From Streptomyces sp. JB150 (GTDB taxonomy: Bacteria > Actinomycetota > Actinomycetes > Streptomycetales > Streptomycetaceae): a stretch of DNA of 64,000 bases. The stretch's first letter is position 1, and every line of letters begins with the position of its first letter. Of this stretch, positions 28,717-36,360 are shown piece after piece. Under the pieces are notes generated by a model. It saw only the letters and a list, made by a program, of their open reading frames with translations. It did not search any database and was not told the origin of the DNA. The stretch lies in contig NZ_CP049780.1 of the NCBI RefSeq assembly GCF_011193355.1, positions 5,437,803-5,501,802 on the forward strand. The letters are read 5' to 3'. Position numbers and translations under genes: made by a program.

Positions 28717-30105
28717 TCAGCGACTCCCTTCGTCGGCGAGCAGGGCCGGCAGTTCCTCGCGCGCGATCTCGCGGTTGAGTTCGATCTCGCGACGGATGTT
28801 GGCCGCGAGCCAGGACTCGCCGGGGGTGTGGCCGTGGCCGGCGTAGGTCCAGTGGGCGAGGGTCAGGGTGGTTGCGTCCTCGTCGCTGGGGTCGGGCAGG
28901 CCGAGAGCGGCGCGTTGCTGGGCGGCGCGGTAGTCGGCGCGGGTCTGACGGAGGGCGCCGAGGGTGGTGGAGTAGCGGCGGGACTTGGTGGAGAAGTGGC
29001 CGCGGAAGCCGAGCATGTGGGCCCAGTCGCGCAGCTTGCGGTCCGGGTACAGGGGGTGCATGTCGAGGCAGGCCTCGATGAGCCGCCGGGGGTGGTCGGG
29101 TACGCCGAGCAGGACCAGGGCTTCCTTGTTGCCGATGCGGCGGTCGACGGTGCCGGTGGTCTCGGCGGCCTTAGTGGCGTACTTGGCGACGTAGGAGGCG
29201 ACGGCCTGTTCGGTGATCTGTTCGCCGTCGCCGAAGGCGCGGATCGGGCGTACGTCGAGCTGGGTGCCCCACCGCAGGGTTCGGGCGGGTTGGTCACCGG
29301 TCGGGGGCACGTCGACGGCGACGCGGGCGGCGGCGGCGCGGATGGCGTCGGTGAGGAGGTCGAGGGTGGCCCAGGTGGGGGGTGGGGTGTCGGGTCCCTC
29401 GGGGCCGTCGAAGCGGATGACGGCGTGGAAGTGGACGGCACCCCGTTTCTGGTATTCGGCGACCTTGCCGAAGGAGACGCGGGACTGCTCGCGGGCGTCC
29501 TTCTGGGTGAGACCGGCCCGGCGGGCGATCTCCCGGCGTAGGTAGATCGTGAAGTAGCGCCACAGGTCGGAGGCGTGGTTGTTCCACAGCACGGCGCCTG
29601 CGTAGTCGTACGTGTCCGGGTCGAGCGGGGTGCCCAGTTCCGGCGCGTCTTCGGGGTGGTGGGTGCCGCAGGCGCAAGGCCGGTTTCCGGGGCGGTTGTG
29701 GACCGGGCCGAACGACGGCGCGGTGAGGGTCGCGAACACGCGTGGGTGGTCGCGGATGGTGTCGGGGGTGCCCTTGTCGGGGTCGCCGATGAGGCCGGCG
29801 CGGATGAGGTGGTAGGTGTCGCCGGCGTAGGTCCAGGCGCAGGCCGGGCAGCGGGAGGCGCGGCGGTTGCCGCAGGCGACACGCAGGACTCCGCCCGGTT
29901 CGGTGTCGGTGGAGTAGGAGTGCAGGACGTGCCCGGTGGCGCGGTCGCGGGTGACGGTCGAGCCTTGCAAGCGGATGGGGTCGGCGCAGCCGCCGGTGCG
30001 GCGGATCTGGTCCTGGATGCGGTCGAAGCCGGTGGACCCGGCCAGCCTCAGCACGTCGGCGAGGGTGGCCGGGTCCAGGCCCGCCATGGTGGCGGTGTCG
30101 GTCAA
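28717..30105 (-). CDS. RepSA-like rolling-circle replication initiator
   Basis: The 462-residue protein closely resembles RepSA of pSAM2 (MTDTATMAGLDPATL start, QIRRTGGCADPI, GNRRASRCPACAWTYAGDTYHL). The CPAC pair and a later CACGTHH motif suggest zinc binding. The HUH-type metal motif is visible as VHFHAVIRF (about residue 230) and a catalytic-tyrosine motif as VASYVAKYATKAAE (about 300). It would nick a double-strand origin after excision and start rolling-circle replication. The start is a TTG at 30105 with GGAGGTGA five bases upstream, and no better ATG fits the family N-terminus. Confidence 0.92.
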   Translation of the reverse strand: MTDTATMAGLDPATLADVLRLAGSTGFDRIQDQIRRTGGCADPIRLQGSTVTRDRATGHVLHSYSTDTEPGGVLRVACGNRRASRCPACAWTYAGDTYHLIRAGLIGDPDKGTPDTIRDHPRVFATLTAPSFGPVHNRPGNRPCACGTHHPEDAPELGTPLDPDTYDYAGAVLWNNHASDLWRYFTIYLRREIARRAGLTQKDAREQSRVSFGKVAEYQKRGAVHFHAVIRFDGPEGPDTPPPTWATLDLLTDAIRAAAARVAVDVPPTGDQPARTLRWGTQLDVRPIRAFGDGEQITEQAVASYVAKYATKAAETTGTVDRRIGNKEALVLLGVPDHPRRLIEACLDMHPLYPDRKLRDWAHMLGFRGHFSTKSRRYSTTLGALRQTRADYRAAQQRAALGLPDPSDEDATTLTLAHWTYAGHGHTPGESWLAANIRREIELNREIAREELPALLADEGSR

Positions 30106-30109
30106 CGGG

Positions 30110-30292
30110 TCACCTCCCGGCGCGGGCGAACGTGGCGGCGGGGAGCTGGTGGCCGGTGCCCTTACAGCTGGGGCAGGTGACGGGGACAGTCACGCGGGAG
30201 CCGTCGCTGTGGCGGGTGCCGGTGGTGATGGCGGCGGTGGCGAAGCCGTCACATTCGCGGCAGAGCCGCAGGCGCGGGGTGTGCTGGGGCAT
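30110..30292 (-). CDS. Small zinc-finger-like AICE protein
   Basis: The 60-residue protein has two CxxC pairs (CREC near residue 11 and CPSCKGTGH near 41), a DnaJ-like zinc-finger arrangement. Small proteins of this kind commonly precede rep in AICEs; function is unknown. The ATG at 30292 is preceded by GGGAGA. Its stop lies five bases before the rep TTG and overlaps the rep ribosome binding site region, so rep translation is probably coupled to it. Confidence 0.75.
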   Translation of the reverse strand: MPQHTPRLRLCRECDGFATAAITTGTRHSDGSRVTVPVTCPSCKGTGHQLPAATFARAGR

Positions 30293-30387
30293 GATGGGTC
30301 TCCCTTTTCGGGTCCGTTGGATCTGGAAGGTGGGAAGGCGCCCGGAGCGGCGAAAGGTTGGTAGCCAGGGACCGCTCCGGGGGCCGT

Positions 30388-30624
30388 TCAACGTCGGCCG
30401 TTGCGGCGCCGCGAGTAGGCGGGCGGGATGTCGTGGTAGTCCTTGCGGCCCCGCTCGAAGGAGCTGAGGTCGGCGTCGCTGCGGTCGGCGGAGCCGAGTT
30501 CACGAGTGATGCGGCGCATGGCCTTCCGGTCGCGGTGGCGTTCGGCGATCGCGTACTCGCGGCCCAGTTCGGCCATTTGCGGGTCGGACGGGGCGTCGTT
30601 GCTCTTGCGGCTGAACAGGCCCAT
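30388..30624 (-). CDS. Small charged AICE protein
   Basis: The 78-residue protein is strongly charged and hydrophilic (MGLFSRKSND at the start, ERHRDRKAMRRITRELG centrally, SRRRNGRR at the end). It has no membrane segment. I do not recognise a characterised family. The ATG at 30624 follows an AAGGAA ribosome binding site. It lies between the GGDEF gene and the zinc-finger gene in one leftward operon. Confidence 0.7.
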   Translation of the reverse strand: MGLFSRKSNDAPSDPQMAELGREYAIAERHRDRKAMRRITRELGSADRSDADLSSFERGRKDYHDIPPAYSRRRNGRR

Positions 30625-30644
30625 CAGGGGTTCCTTTCTGGTGA

Positions 30645-31202
30645 TCAGGGGTGGGCGTTGCGCCTGCCGTGGCCCTTGGCCGCGTACATCGCGGCGTCGG
30701 CGGCGGACAGGGCGTCGGTGAGGGTCGGCACCGGCAGGTGGGCGCGGTGGCAGTGACCGACCGAGGCCGCCACCGGCAGGACACGGCCGTCGTGCTCGAC
30801 GGGCCGATCGAGAGCGTTCTGGAGAGCGCGAAGGCCGGGGGTGTGGGCGGGGTCGGTGACGATGGCAGCGAATTCGTCTCCGCCGAGGCGGGCGGTGACG
30901 CCGTGGCGTCCACACCAGTCGGCGAGGCGGCCGGCCGTCGCGGTCAGGGCGGCGTCTCCGGCAGCGTGGCCGTAGGTGTCGTTGATGGCCTTGAAGTCGT
31001 CGAGGTCGACCAGGACTACGAGGGCGTTCGGGCGCCTGGCCAGGAGGTGTTCCGCGCGGGCGGTCCATCCGGCGCGGGTATGCAGGCCGGTCAGCGGGTC
31101 ACGCCGGGCGGTCGAGAGGCGCCGCCAGAGCATGCCGCCGTGGACAGCCCAGCCCAGGGCCGGTAACCCGGCCGCGATCACGTGCGTGTCCATCCCGGTC
31201 AC
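30645..31202 (-). CDS. GGDEF-domain protein, probable diguanylate cyclase
   Basis: The 185-residue protein is a nearly free-standing GGDEF domain after a short N-terminal hydrophobic stretch ([19 protein letters not shown]). The catalytic signature is intact ([12 protein letters not shown]), as are the substrate and metal positions [20 protein letters not shown] upstream. It should therefore be able to make cyclic di-GMP. In Streptomyces c-di-GMP arms BldD and RsiG to block development. A start at GTG 31202 overlaps the previous stop (GTGA); an ATG at 31193 is an alternative. An enzyme of this kind inside a transfer operon is unusual. Confidence 0.85.
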   Translation of the reverse strand: MTGMDTHVIAAGLPALGWAVHGGMLWRRLSTARRDPLTGLHTRAGWTARAEHLLARRPNALVVLVDLDDFKAINDTYGHAAGDAALTATAGRLADWCGRHGVTARLGGDEFAAIVTDPAHTPGLRALQNALDRPVEHDGRVLPVAASVGHCHRAHLPVPTLTDALSAADAAMYAAKGHGRRNAHP

Positions 31203-31495
31203 CGCCCCTTCTGGAGGTCCTTGACGAGGAGGCGCAGCACGACCGCGACCACGGCGACGGACACGCCGGTGATGGCGACCGCGAGCAGCATCGAGACCAG
31301 GACCGCGCCGACGACCAGGACGACGGCACCGCCGCCGGCGGCGAGGGCGAGCGCGCTGCCGGGGGTGAGCTGCACGACGGGGCGGGCTCCAGCCGGGGCC
31401 ACCGGAGCCGGGGTGGCGGGCACGGGGGTGCTGGTCTGCGGCGTCGGGTCGGCCGGGGGCAGGGTGTCCTGGGGCGGGTACTCCGGGGTGAGCAC
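31199..31495 (-). CDS. Small Pro-rich membrane protein (Spd-like)
   Basis: The 98-residue protein has a Pro/Thr-rich N-terminal half and two adjacent hydrophobic segments ([20 protein letters not shown] and [18 protein letters not shown]), ending in basic residues. Proteins of this layout sit beside tra genes in AICEs and Streptomyces plasmids and contribute to intramycelial spread (Spd proteins). The start is the GTG at 31495 with AAGGGAGA six bases upstream. It overlaps the GGDEF gene by four bases. Confidence 0.75.
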   Translation of the reverse strand: MLTPEYPPQDTLPPADPTPQTSTPVPATPAPVAPAGARPVVQLTPGSALALAAGGGAVVLVVGAVLVSMLLAVAITGVSVAVVAVVLRLLVKDLQKGR

Positions 31496-31512
31496 GGTGG
31501 ATCTCCCTTCGG

Positions 31513-31671
31513 TCACTTGTCGAGGGCGGTGCCGATGACGGGGCTGAGGAAGCTGTCGGCGACGAGGTAGCCGCCGAGGAGGAGCACGATCACGAGCCAC
31601 CAGGGCGGGCGGACGAGCTTGACGCCGAGGTAGCCGACGGTGAGGAGGGCGAGCCAGAGCGGGACCTGCAT
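31513..31671 (-). CDS. 52-residue membrane protein (Spd-like)
   Basis: This very short gene starts at the ATG 31671 with AGGAGA seven bases upstream. The product is almost entirely hydrophobic: [20 protein letters not shown], then [19 protein letters not shown]. It is likely a small integral membrane protein that works with the neighbouring spread proteins. Its tight packing (11 and 17 bases to its neighbours) and good ribosome binding site support it. Confidence 0.72.
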   Translation of the reverse strand: MQVPLWLALLTVGYLGVKLVRPPWWLVIVLLLGGYLVADSFLSPVIGTALDK

Positions 31672-31682
31672 GGCGGTGTCTC

Positions 31683-31871
31683 CTATGCCTTGCAGCGGTG
31701 GGTGCGGGCGGCGAGTTCGGCGGCGGAGCGGTCGGGGTAGTCGGCGGAGAAGCCGCAGCCGGGGGCGGTGCAGGCGGCGGTGTGCTTGTTGCGTCCCCGG
31801 CCGTCGTAGTAGGTGGCGACCTGAACGGGGCCGATGCGGATGCGGTCGCGGAAGTTGCGGTACACGGCCAC
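31683..31871 (-). CDS. Mobile element transfer protein (small zinc-ribbon-like)
   Basis: The 62-residue protein matches the conserved AICE 'mobile element transfer protein' type: RFRDRI/IGPVQVATYYDGRGRNKHTA, then CTAPGCGFSADYP and a final THRC. The Cys/His pattern suggests a single zinc finger. The GTG at 31871 has AAGGGAG seven bases upstream. It is located between the DUF2637 gene and small membrane genes, consistent with a Spd-type spread role. Confidence 0.8.
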   Translation of the reverse strand: MAVYRNFRDRIRIGPVQVATYYDGRGRNKHTAACTAPGCGFSADYPDRSAAELAARTHRCKA

Positions 31872-31890
31872 GAGCGGACTCCCTTCGGAG

Positions 31891-32574
31891 CTAGGCGAGT
31901 TGGAGCTGGGCAACGATGGCGTCCGTCATTGGCGCGGGCAGGCCGAGCCGGGCCGAGAGCATGTCGGCGGGCATCGGGGCGCCGGTGGACGCCTGATGGG
32001 CGTCGGCGATCTTGCGGGCGTGGTCCAGCAGCGCGGCCGGGACCGGCGGAGCCGCGGGCGCAGGAGTGGATGGCGCAGCCGGGGCCGGGTCCAGCTCAGG
32101 CACGTCGGGCGCCGGAGCAGGAGCGGAGGCCGGTTCCGGAGCGTCGGTGCGGTGCATCTCGACTTCCGGGGCGACCGGGGCGTCGTCCACAGCCGGTGCG
32201 GGTTCGTCCGTCGTGGCGGGGGTGTGGACGAGGAGGGTTCCCCCGAGGAAGGCCAGGGCGGGCCATCCGGCGACGAGGATGCGCAGCCAGGCGGGAACAT
32301 GGTCCAGGTCGAGGAGGCCGGCGGTGGCGACGTTCGCGCCGAGTGAGGCCGCCAAGGCGATGACGAACCACGTCCAGGCGGAGCGGTCGCGGCGGGCCGT
32401 GCGCAGTCGTCGCCACGCGGCCACCAGCAGCAGGTCGACCGAGACCGGGTAGGCCCAGGCTTTCCAGCCGGACTGTCCGGCGGCTGCGGCCAGGTCGTGC
32501 AGGTGAGCGAAGGACAGGGCACCGGCGATGACCGCCTGAATCAGTACGGCGTCAGGGCGGATGGAGCGGGGCAT
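31891..32574 (-). CDS. DUF2637-family membrane protein (SpdB-like)
   Basis: The 227-residue protein begins with DUF2637-type sequence (AVIAGALSFAHLHDLAAAAGQ, YPVSVDLLLVAAWRR) and has four predicted membrane segments in its first 110 residues. A Pro/Ala/Glu-rich linker follows, then a small helical C-terminal domain (LDHARKIADAHQ). The family is common in actinobacterial conjugative elements, next to TraB, and is thought to support plasmid spread. The ATG at 32574 has GGGAGG upstream. Confidence 0.83.
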   Translation of the reverse strand: MPRSIRPDAVLIQAVIAGALSFAHLHDLAAAAGQSGWKAWAYPVSVDLLLVAAWRRLRTARRDRSAWTWFVIALAASLGANVATAGLLDLDHVPAWLRILVAGWPALAFLGGTLLVHTPATTDEPAPAVDDAPVAPEVEMHRTDAPEPASAPAPAPDVPELDPAPAAPSTPAPAAPPVPAALLDHARKIADAHQASTGAPMPADMLSARLGLPAPMTDAIVAQLQLA

Positions 32575-32652
32575 GGGGTACCTCCCTTCGAAGGGAAGTC
32601 GGGTTGGAAGGGGCGGCGAGAGGGGCCGTGCCGCCCCGTGCTCCAGCGGGCG

Positions 32653-33993
32653 TCAGTCGGTGACTGGGCGGGGCTTGACCAGCGACGGGTCGGGCGCCGG
32701 CGCCTCGGTGGGCACGAAGGGGCGGAAGGGCTCCAGGGCCGGGAAGTCCGGGACCAGGTGGGCGAACTCCCGGCAGACGGCAACCACGTCATCCCGTGTG
32801 GTGTGCGGGGTGCGGATCTTCGACCAGCCACCCGTGGAGTCCGCCGCAACGGCGGTGCCGGGGCGGTCCATCGGGATCAGGCTGGCGGCCGGGACCGCAT
32901 CCGGGGCGACGTCGGCGAGGCCCATCTCGGCGGTCTGCTTGTCGTTGACCCGGTGCACCACACGGCCGGTGAGCTGGGCGCGGAGCATGGTGGCGCCCTT
33001 GCCCAGTTCCGAACCGAAGCGCTGAGCGCAGATCTCCAGGTAGATGCCGACCGCGCGGGCCATCTGCGCCAGCCGGATCAACGCGGTCACGATCCGCTCC
33101 CGCCGTTCCTCGTCCTTGCGCGAGGAGATCAGGAACAGCTCCGCCACCTCGTCGACCAGGACCACGACGGGCACCGGCCGCGCCGACTCGGGCAGTTCCC
33201 AGATGTCGGAGGCACCGTGCAGGCTCAGCAGGTCGAAGCGGTCTTCCATCTCCGCCACCAGCACATCCAGCAGCGCAGCGGCGTCATCCGGGGTGGTGAC
33301 CAGGGCGGAGAGGCGGGGCGCGAAGGCGGACTGTTCCACCCCGCGCTTGCAGTCGATCCCCACCAGCGCGACCGGGAGCTGAGCGAGACCCTTGATCAGG
33401 TTGCGTTGGTACATCGACTTGCCGGAGTGGTTGGCGCCGAGAGTGAGCGCCATGGGTGCCTTGCGGTAGTCCCGCTCGAACGCGGTCCCGTCTTCCCGCA
33501 GCGCTACCGGCACCGCCATGTCGTGCGGCCGGGCCTTACGGGGCATCCTCACCCGGCGGAGCACGTCATAGCCGGTCATGCGCAGCTGGACGTATCCAGG
33601 CCGGGTCTCCACGACGGTCACCGAGTGCACGCCCCAGGCGTGACGCAGCCGCTCCGAGGAGGCCATCACGTCCGCCGGTTCCAGACCGGCAGGCAGCCGC
33701 AGCGTGACCCGCAGCCCCGTGGAGGTGGCACGGATGCGACGGATCTTCGGCGGGACCGGCTGCACCTCACGGCGGGCGACATTGCGGGTGACGAACGCCC
33801 GCAGGCCGGATGGCTGAACCGTCAGCCCGCACACGTCCATCGTCGAGCGGTACGAGAGAACGAACCGGCCCCAGGTGACCGGCGCCCCGACCAGCGACCA
33901 GTAGACGCGCGGGGCGCGGACCTTCGCGTAGCCGACACCACCGGCCCCGGCTAACGCGCCGGCGGTTTCCAACCACGTCGTCACGTCGGTCAT
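32653..33993 (-). CDS. FtsK/SpoIIIE-type DNA translocase (TraB-like)
   Basis: The 446-residue protein is the likely conjugative pump that moves double-stranded DNA between mycelia, the hallmark of Streptomyces transfer. It has an N-terminal hydrophobic region, Walker A GANHSGKSM (about residue 190) and Walker B VVVLVDEVAELFL (about 273). The sensor-like arginine region MARAVGIYLEICAQRFG follows. The ATG at 33993 lies one base from the stop of the upstream regulator gene, so the two are translated together. Confidence 0.9.
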   Translation of the reverse strand: MTDVTTWLETAGALAGAGGVGYAKVRAPRVYWSLVGAPVTWGRFVLSYRSTMDVCGLTVQPSGLRAFVTRNVARREVQPVPPKIRRIRATSTGLRVTLRLPAGLEPADVMASSERLRHAWGVHSVTVVETRPGYVQLRMTGYDVLRRVRMPRKARPHDMAVPVALREDGTAFERDYRKAPMALTLGANHSGKSMYQRNLIKGLAQLPVALVGIDCKRGVEQSAFAPRLSALVTTPDDAAALLDVLVAEMEDRFDLLSLHGASDIWELPESARPVPVVVLVDEVAELFLISSRKDEERRERIVTALIRLAQMARAVGIYLEICAQRFGSELGKGATMLRAQLTGRVVHRVNDKQTAEMGLADVAPDAVPAASLIPMDRPGTAVAADSTGGWSKIRTPHTTRDDVVAVCREFAHLVPDFPALEPFRPFVPTEAPAPDPSLVKPRPVTD

Positions 33994-33994
33994 G

Positions 33995-34324
33995 TCAGGC
34001 CGCCGGGGTGATCGCGACCGCGCGGAACGAGATCCCGTGCCGCTTCTGCCCGTTGAACTCGTTCTCCCAGTCCCGGGCCTTGAGGCCGACGACCCGCACC
34101 GGCATACCCGGCACCAGGCCCTCCTCGTACCCCGTCTCCGGGATGGTCACCTGGTACAGGTTCCCCTCCCCCTCGTCCGAGACCAGCAGGCCAACCGTCG
34201 ACAGCGGCGCACCGGTCTCCCGGTCCATGGCCCGCTCCCCGGTCTTCGCGTTCGCCAGCTTCGGAACCGGAGCCGTCGCCACGAACACCACAGCGGTCGA
34301 AAGGTCGATCTTGAAGGACGGCAT
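33995..34324 (-). CDS. SCO3933-family AICE regulatory protein
   Basis: The 109-residue protein (MPSFKIDLSTAVVFVATAPV, then DRETGAPL and VRVVGLKARDWENEFNGQKRHGISFRA) matches the small conserved protein found immediately upstream of traB in many AICEs, annotated as SCO3933-family regulator. Its structure looks OB-fold-like and its mechanism is unknown. It opens the leftward transfer operon and its promoter lies in the operator-rich gap with the divergent GntR gene. Confidence 0.82.
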   Translation of the reverse strand: MPSFKIDLSTAVVFVATAPVPKLANAKTGERAMDRETGAPLSTVGLLVSDEGEGNLYQVTIPETGYEEGLVPGMPVRVVGLKARDWENEFNGQKRHGISFRAVAITPAA

Positions 34325-34377
34325 GAAGACTCCCTGCGTCGTCGCATATGAGCAGCCCAAAGAAGGCCATCGGACCC

Positions 34378-34451
34378 GCAGTCCTAGGACTGCGGTCGAG
34401 CTGAGACGACTGTGGCACGCAGTCCCAGGACTGTCAACAGTCCTGGGACTG
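34378..34451. promoter_or_regulatory. Three palindromic operators between divergent AICE operons
   Basis: A perfect palindrome gcagtcctaggactgc (34378-34393) and two close variants, cagtcccaggactg (34420-34433) and cagtcctgggactg (34438-34451), share the consensus AGTCCYRGGACT. The last two are reverse complements of each other and their centres are 18 bases apart. They lie between the divergent GntR regulator and transfer operon, so the KorSA-type repressor is the natural ligand. Confidence 0.85.
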
Positions 34452-34483
34452 TGCTTGACTTGTCCTGTCGAAAGGAGTCGCGC

Positions 34484-35275
34484 ATGGCGCCCAAGTGGCG
34501 GGAGCTGGCAGACAAGCTGGCTGAACAGATCAGGCGGGGTGTTTACGAGCCTGGCAAGCCGCTTCCGCAGATCAGGGAGCTAGTTGCGAAGGGGGAGGGC
34601 TCCAAGTCCACCGTTCACCAGGCCTACAAGGCCCTCGAAGCTGAGGGCCTGGTGACGTCATCGCGCGGACACGGCACCATCGTGCGGAAGCGAGCCCCAC
34701 TGAAACGGCTTGGGATCGCCCGGTACGACAAGGCCAAGTGGCGGGATGGCGACGAAGTGGCGTTCATCGCGGACCGCGTGGCCTCTGGGCGGAGTTACCG
34801 GCGGAACGAGCAGACACAAACGGTGAGCCTTGTGAAGGCCCCACCGCTGGTCGCAGCCGCCCACGGTTTGCCTGAGGGGGCGGACGTCTACGCGAGGGCA
34901 CGGCTGGTGAAGGAAGGTGACCAGCCGACCCACACCCTGACCAGCTACTACCGGCCCGAGCACGTCGAGGGCACGCGACTGGTGGACCCGACCCCGGGAC
35001 CGGCCGGCCGCGGTGGTGGCTTCCGGGTGCTGTACGACGCTGGTTACGAGATCGACCACATGAAGGAGGAGCTTTTCGCCAGGGCTCCCACGGCCGACGA
35101 GGCGAAGCTCCTTCAGCTCCCGCCAGGCGAACCGGTCGTCGAGTTGCATCGGACGACCTATACGGCCTCTGGCACAGTGGTCGAGTTCGCCATCGGTGTA
35201 CACGCGGCTTCACGCTTCGCTTGGGAATACGAGTTCAAGGTTCCGGACTCCGCGAAGGACCAGAAGGGGCAGTGA
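34484..35275 (+). CDS. GntR/HutC-family repressor (KorSA-like)
   Basis: The 263-residue protein has an N-terminal GntR winged helix (WRELADKLAEQIRRGVYEPG, KSTVHQAYKALEAEGLV, about residues 5-70) and a UTRA/HutC ligand-binding C-terminal domain. In pSAM2, KorSA of this family represses the activator pra and thereby replication and transfer. The ATG at 34484 has AAAGGAG six bases upstream. Three palindromes just upstream are its probable operators, implying autoregulation and control of the divergent tra operon. Its stop overlaps the next start. Confidence 0.88.
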   Translation: MAPKWRELADKLAEQIRRGVYEPGKPLPQIRELVAKGEGSKSTVHQAYKALEAEGLVTSSRGHGTIVRKRAPLKRLGIARYDKAKWRDGDEVAFIADRVASGRSYRRNEQTQTVSLVKAPPLVAAAHGLPEGADVYARARLVKEGDQPTHTLTSYYRPEHVEGTRLVDPTPGPAGRGGGFRVLYDAGYEIDHMKEELFARAPTADEAKLLQLPPGEPVVELHRTTYTASGTVVEFAIGVHAASRFAWEYEFKVPDSAKDQKGQ

Positions 35276-35940
35276 TGATCTCGACGCAGGCATGGGCCGA
35301 TACGCGGCGCCTGTGGGATTACCACCAGATGGGCCACACCCTGCGGCCGTGCTCGGTCGCGATCGGCCTGGGCAGCCATGACCTGGGTGTGGCCGATACT
35401 GCGGTAGACCTGTACAAGCGCGGAATGGCTCCTCTGCTTGTGTTCACGGGAGCCACGAGCCCTACGACGCGGGAACGCATGCCTAGGGGGGAAGCCGTCC
35501 ACTACCGCGAGCGCGCCCTCGAACTGGGCGTGCCTGACTCGGCGATCCTGGTCGAGCCCCAGGCCCGCAATACGGGCGAGAACATTCGCTTTTCCAGGGC
35601 TGTGCTCGAAGAGGCCGGCGTCGACGTGTCCTCCGTGCTGCTGATCAGTAAGCCCTACGAGGAGCGCCGCGCTTACGCAACGGCCCGCAAGCAGTGGCCC
35701 GAGGTCGAGATTGTCAGTGCCTCGACGCCGATGACGCTCGACGACTACGTGGACTCCATCGGAGACCCCCGGTTGGTTATCGACATGCTTGTCGGTGCGC
35801 TGCAGCGGCTGCTGATCTACCCGGAGCAGGGTTTCATGATCAGTCAGCCTGTGCCGGACGACGTTCTAGAGGCCTACGAACGGCTGTGCCGTGCTGGCTT
35901 CATCAGCCGACTGCTGGCCACTGACCGGCCCTCTGCCTGA
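35275..35940 (+). CDS. YdcF/DUF218-family protein
   Basis: The 221-residue protein resembles the YdcF/SanA-like (DUF218) family: AIGLGSHDLGVADTAVDLYKRG, LLVFTGATSPT, EPQARNTGENIRFSRAVLEEAG and LISKPYEERRAYATAR. Members bind nucleotide-like ligands, and the biochemical role is uncertain. It has no membrane segment here. The ATG at 35275 shares a base with the GntR stop. Related genes occur beside korSA in some AICEs, so it may belong to the element's regulatory or immunity block. Confidence 0.8.
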   Translation: MISTQAWADTRRLWDYHQMGHTLRPCSVAIGLGSHDLGVADTAVDLYKRGMAPLLVFTGATSPTTRERMPRGEAVHYRERALELGVPDSAILVEPQARNTGENIRFSRAVLEEAGVDVSSVLLISKPYEERRAYATARKQWPEVEIVSASTPMTLDDYVDSIGDPRLVIDMLVGALQRLLIYPEQGFMISQPVPDDVLEAYERLCRAGFISRLLATDRPSA

Positions 35941-35965
35941 AATCGGCCCGGTGTCAGGACAGAGG

Positions 35966-36360
35966 ATGTCTCTGCACTCGGTCTCCGTGGCGGGGATGGT
36001 CGTGCGCGAAGACGGGCGAGTGCTGGTGATCCGCCGTGCCGACAATGGCACATGGGAGCCGCCCGGCGGGGTGCTTGAGCGGACGGAGGCCATTGAGGAT
36101 GGGGTTCACCGGGAGATCTACGAAGAAACTGGGATCAAGGTCCGCGTGGAGCGCCTGACCGGTGTCTAGGGTGCCGTCCCGAAGGCGGCCACGAACAGCT
36201 CTCGGACGAGTCGACCGCGGTCGCCTGGCTCACCCCGGACGAGGCCGTTGCCGCGATGAGCGAGGTCTACGCAATCCGCATCACGGACGCCCTGTGCGAC
36301 GAGGCGCCGCGCATCCGCACGCACGATGGCCGCAAGCTCACCCCGCTGACAGGCAACTGA
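35966..36360 (+). pseudogene. Broken Nudix hydrolase gene (Pif-like immunity factor remnant)
   Basis: The first fragment (35966-36169, 67 codons) contains an intact Nudix box (GGVLERTEAIEDGVHREI, then YEETGI) and stops at TAG 36167. Immediately after, from about 36171, a different frame continues the family C-terminus (CRPEGGHEQLSDESTAVAWL, VYAIRITDAL) to a TGA at 36360. The residues that normally link the two (the strand after LTGV) are missing, so a non-triplet internal deletion is the simplest explanation. The pSAM2 conjugal immunity factor Pif is a Nudix protein encoded in the same position class. Confidence 0.82.
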
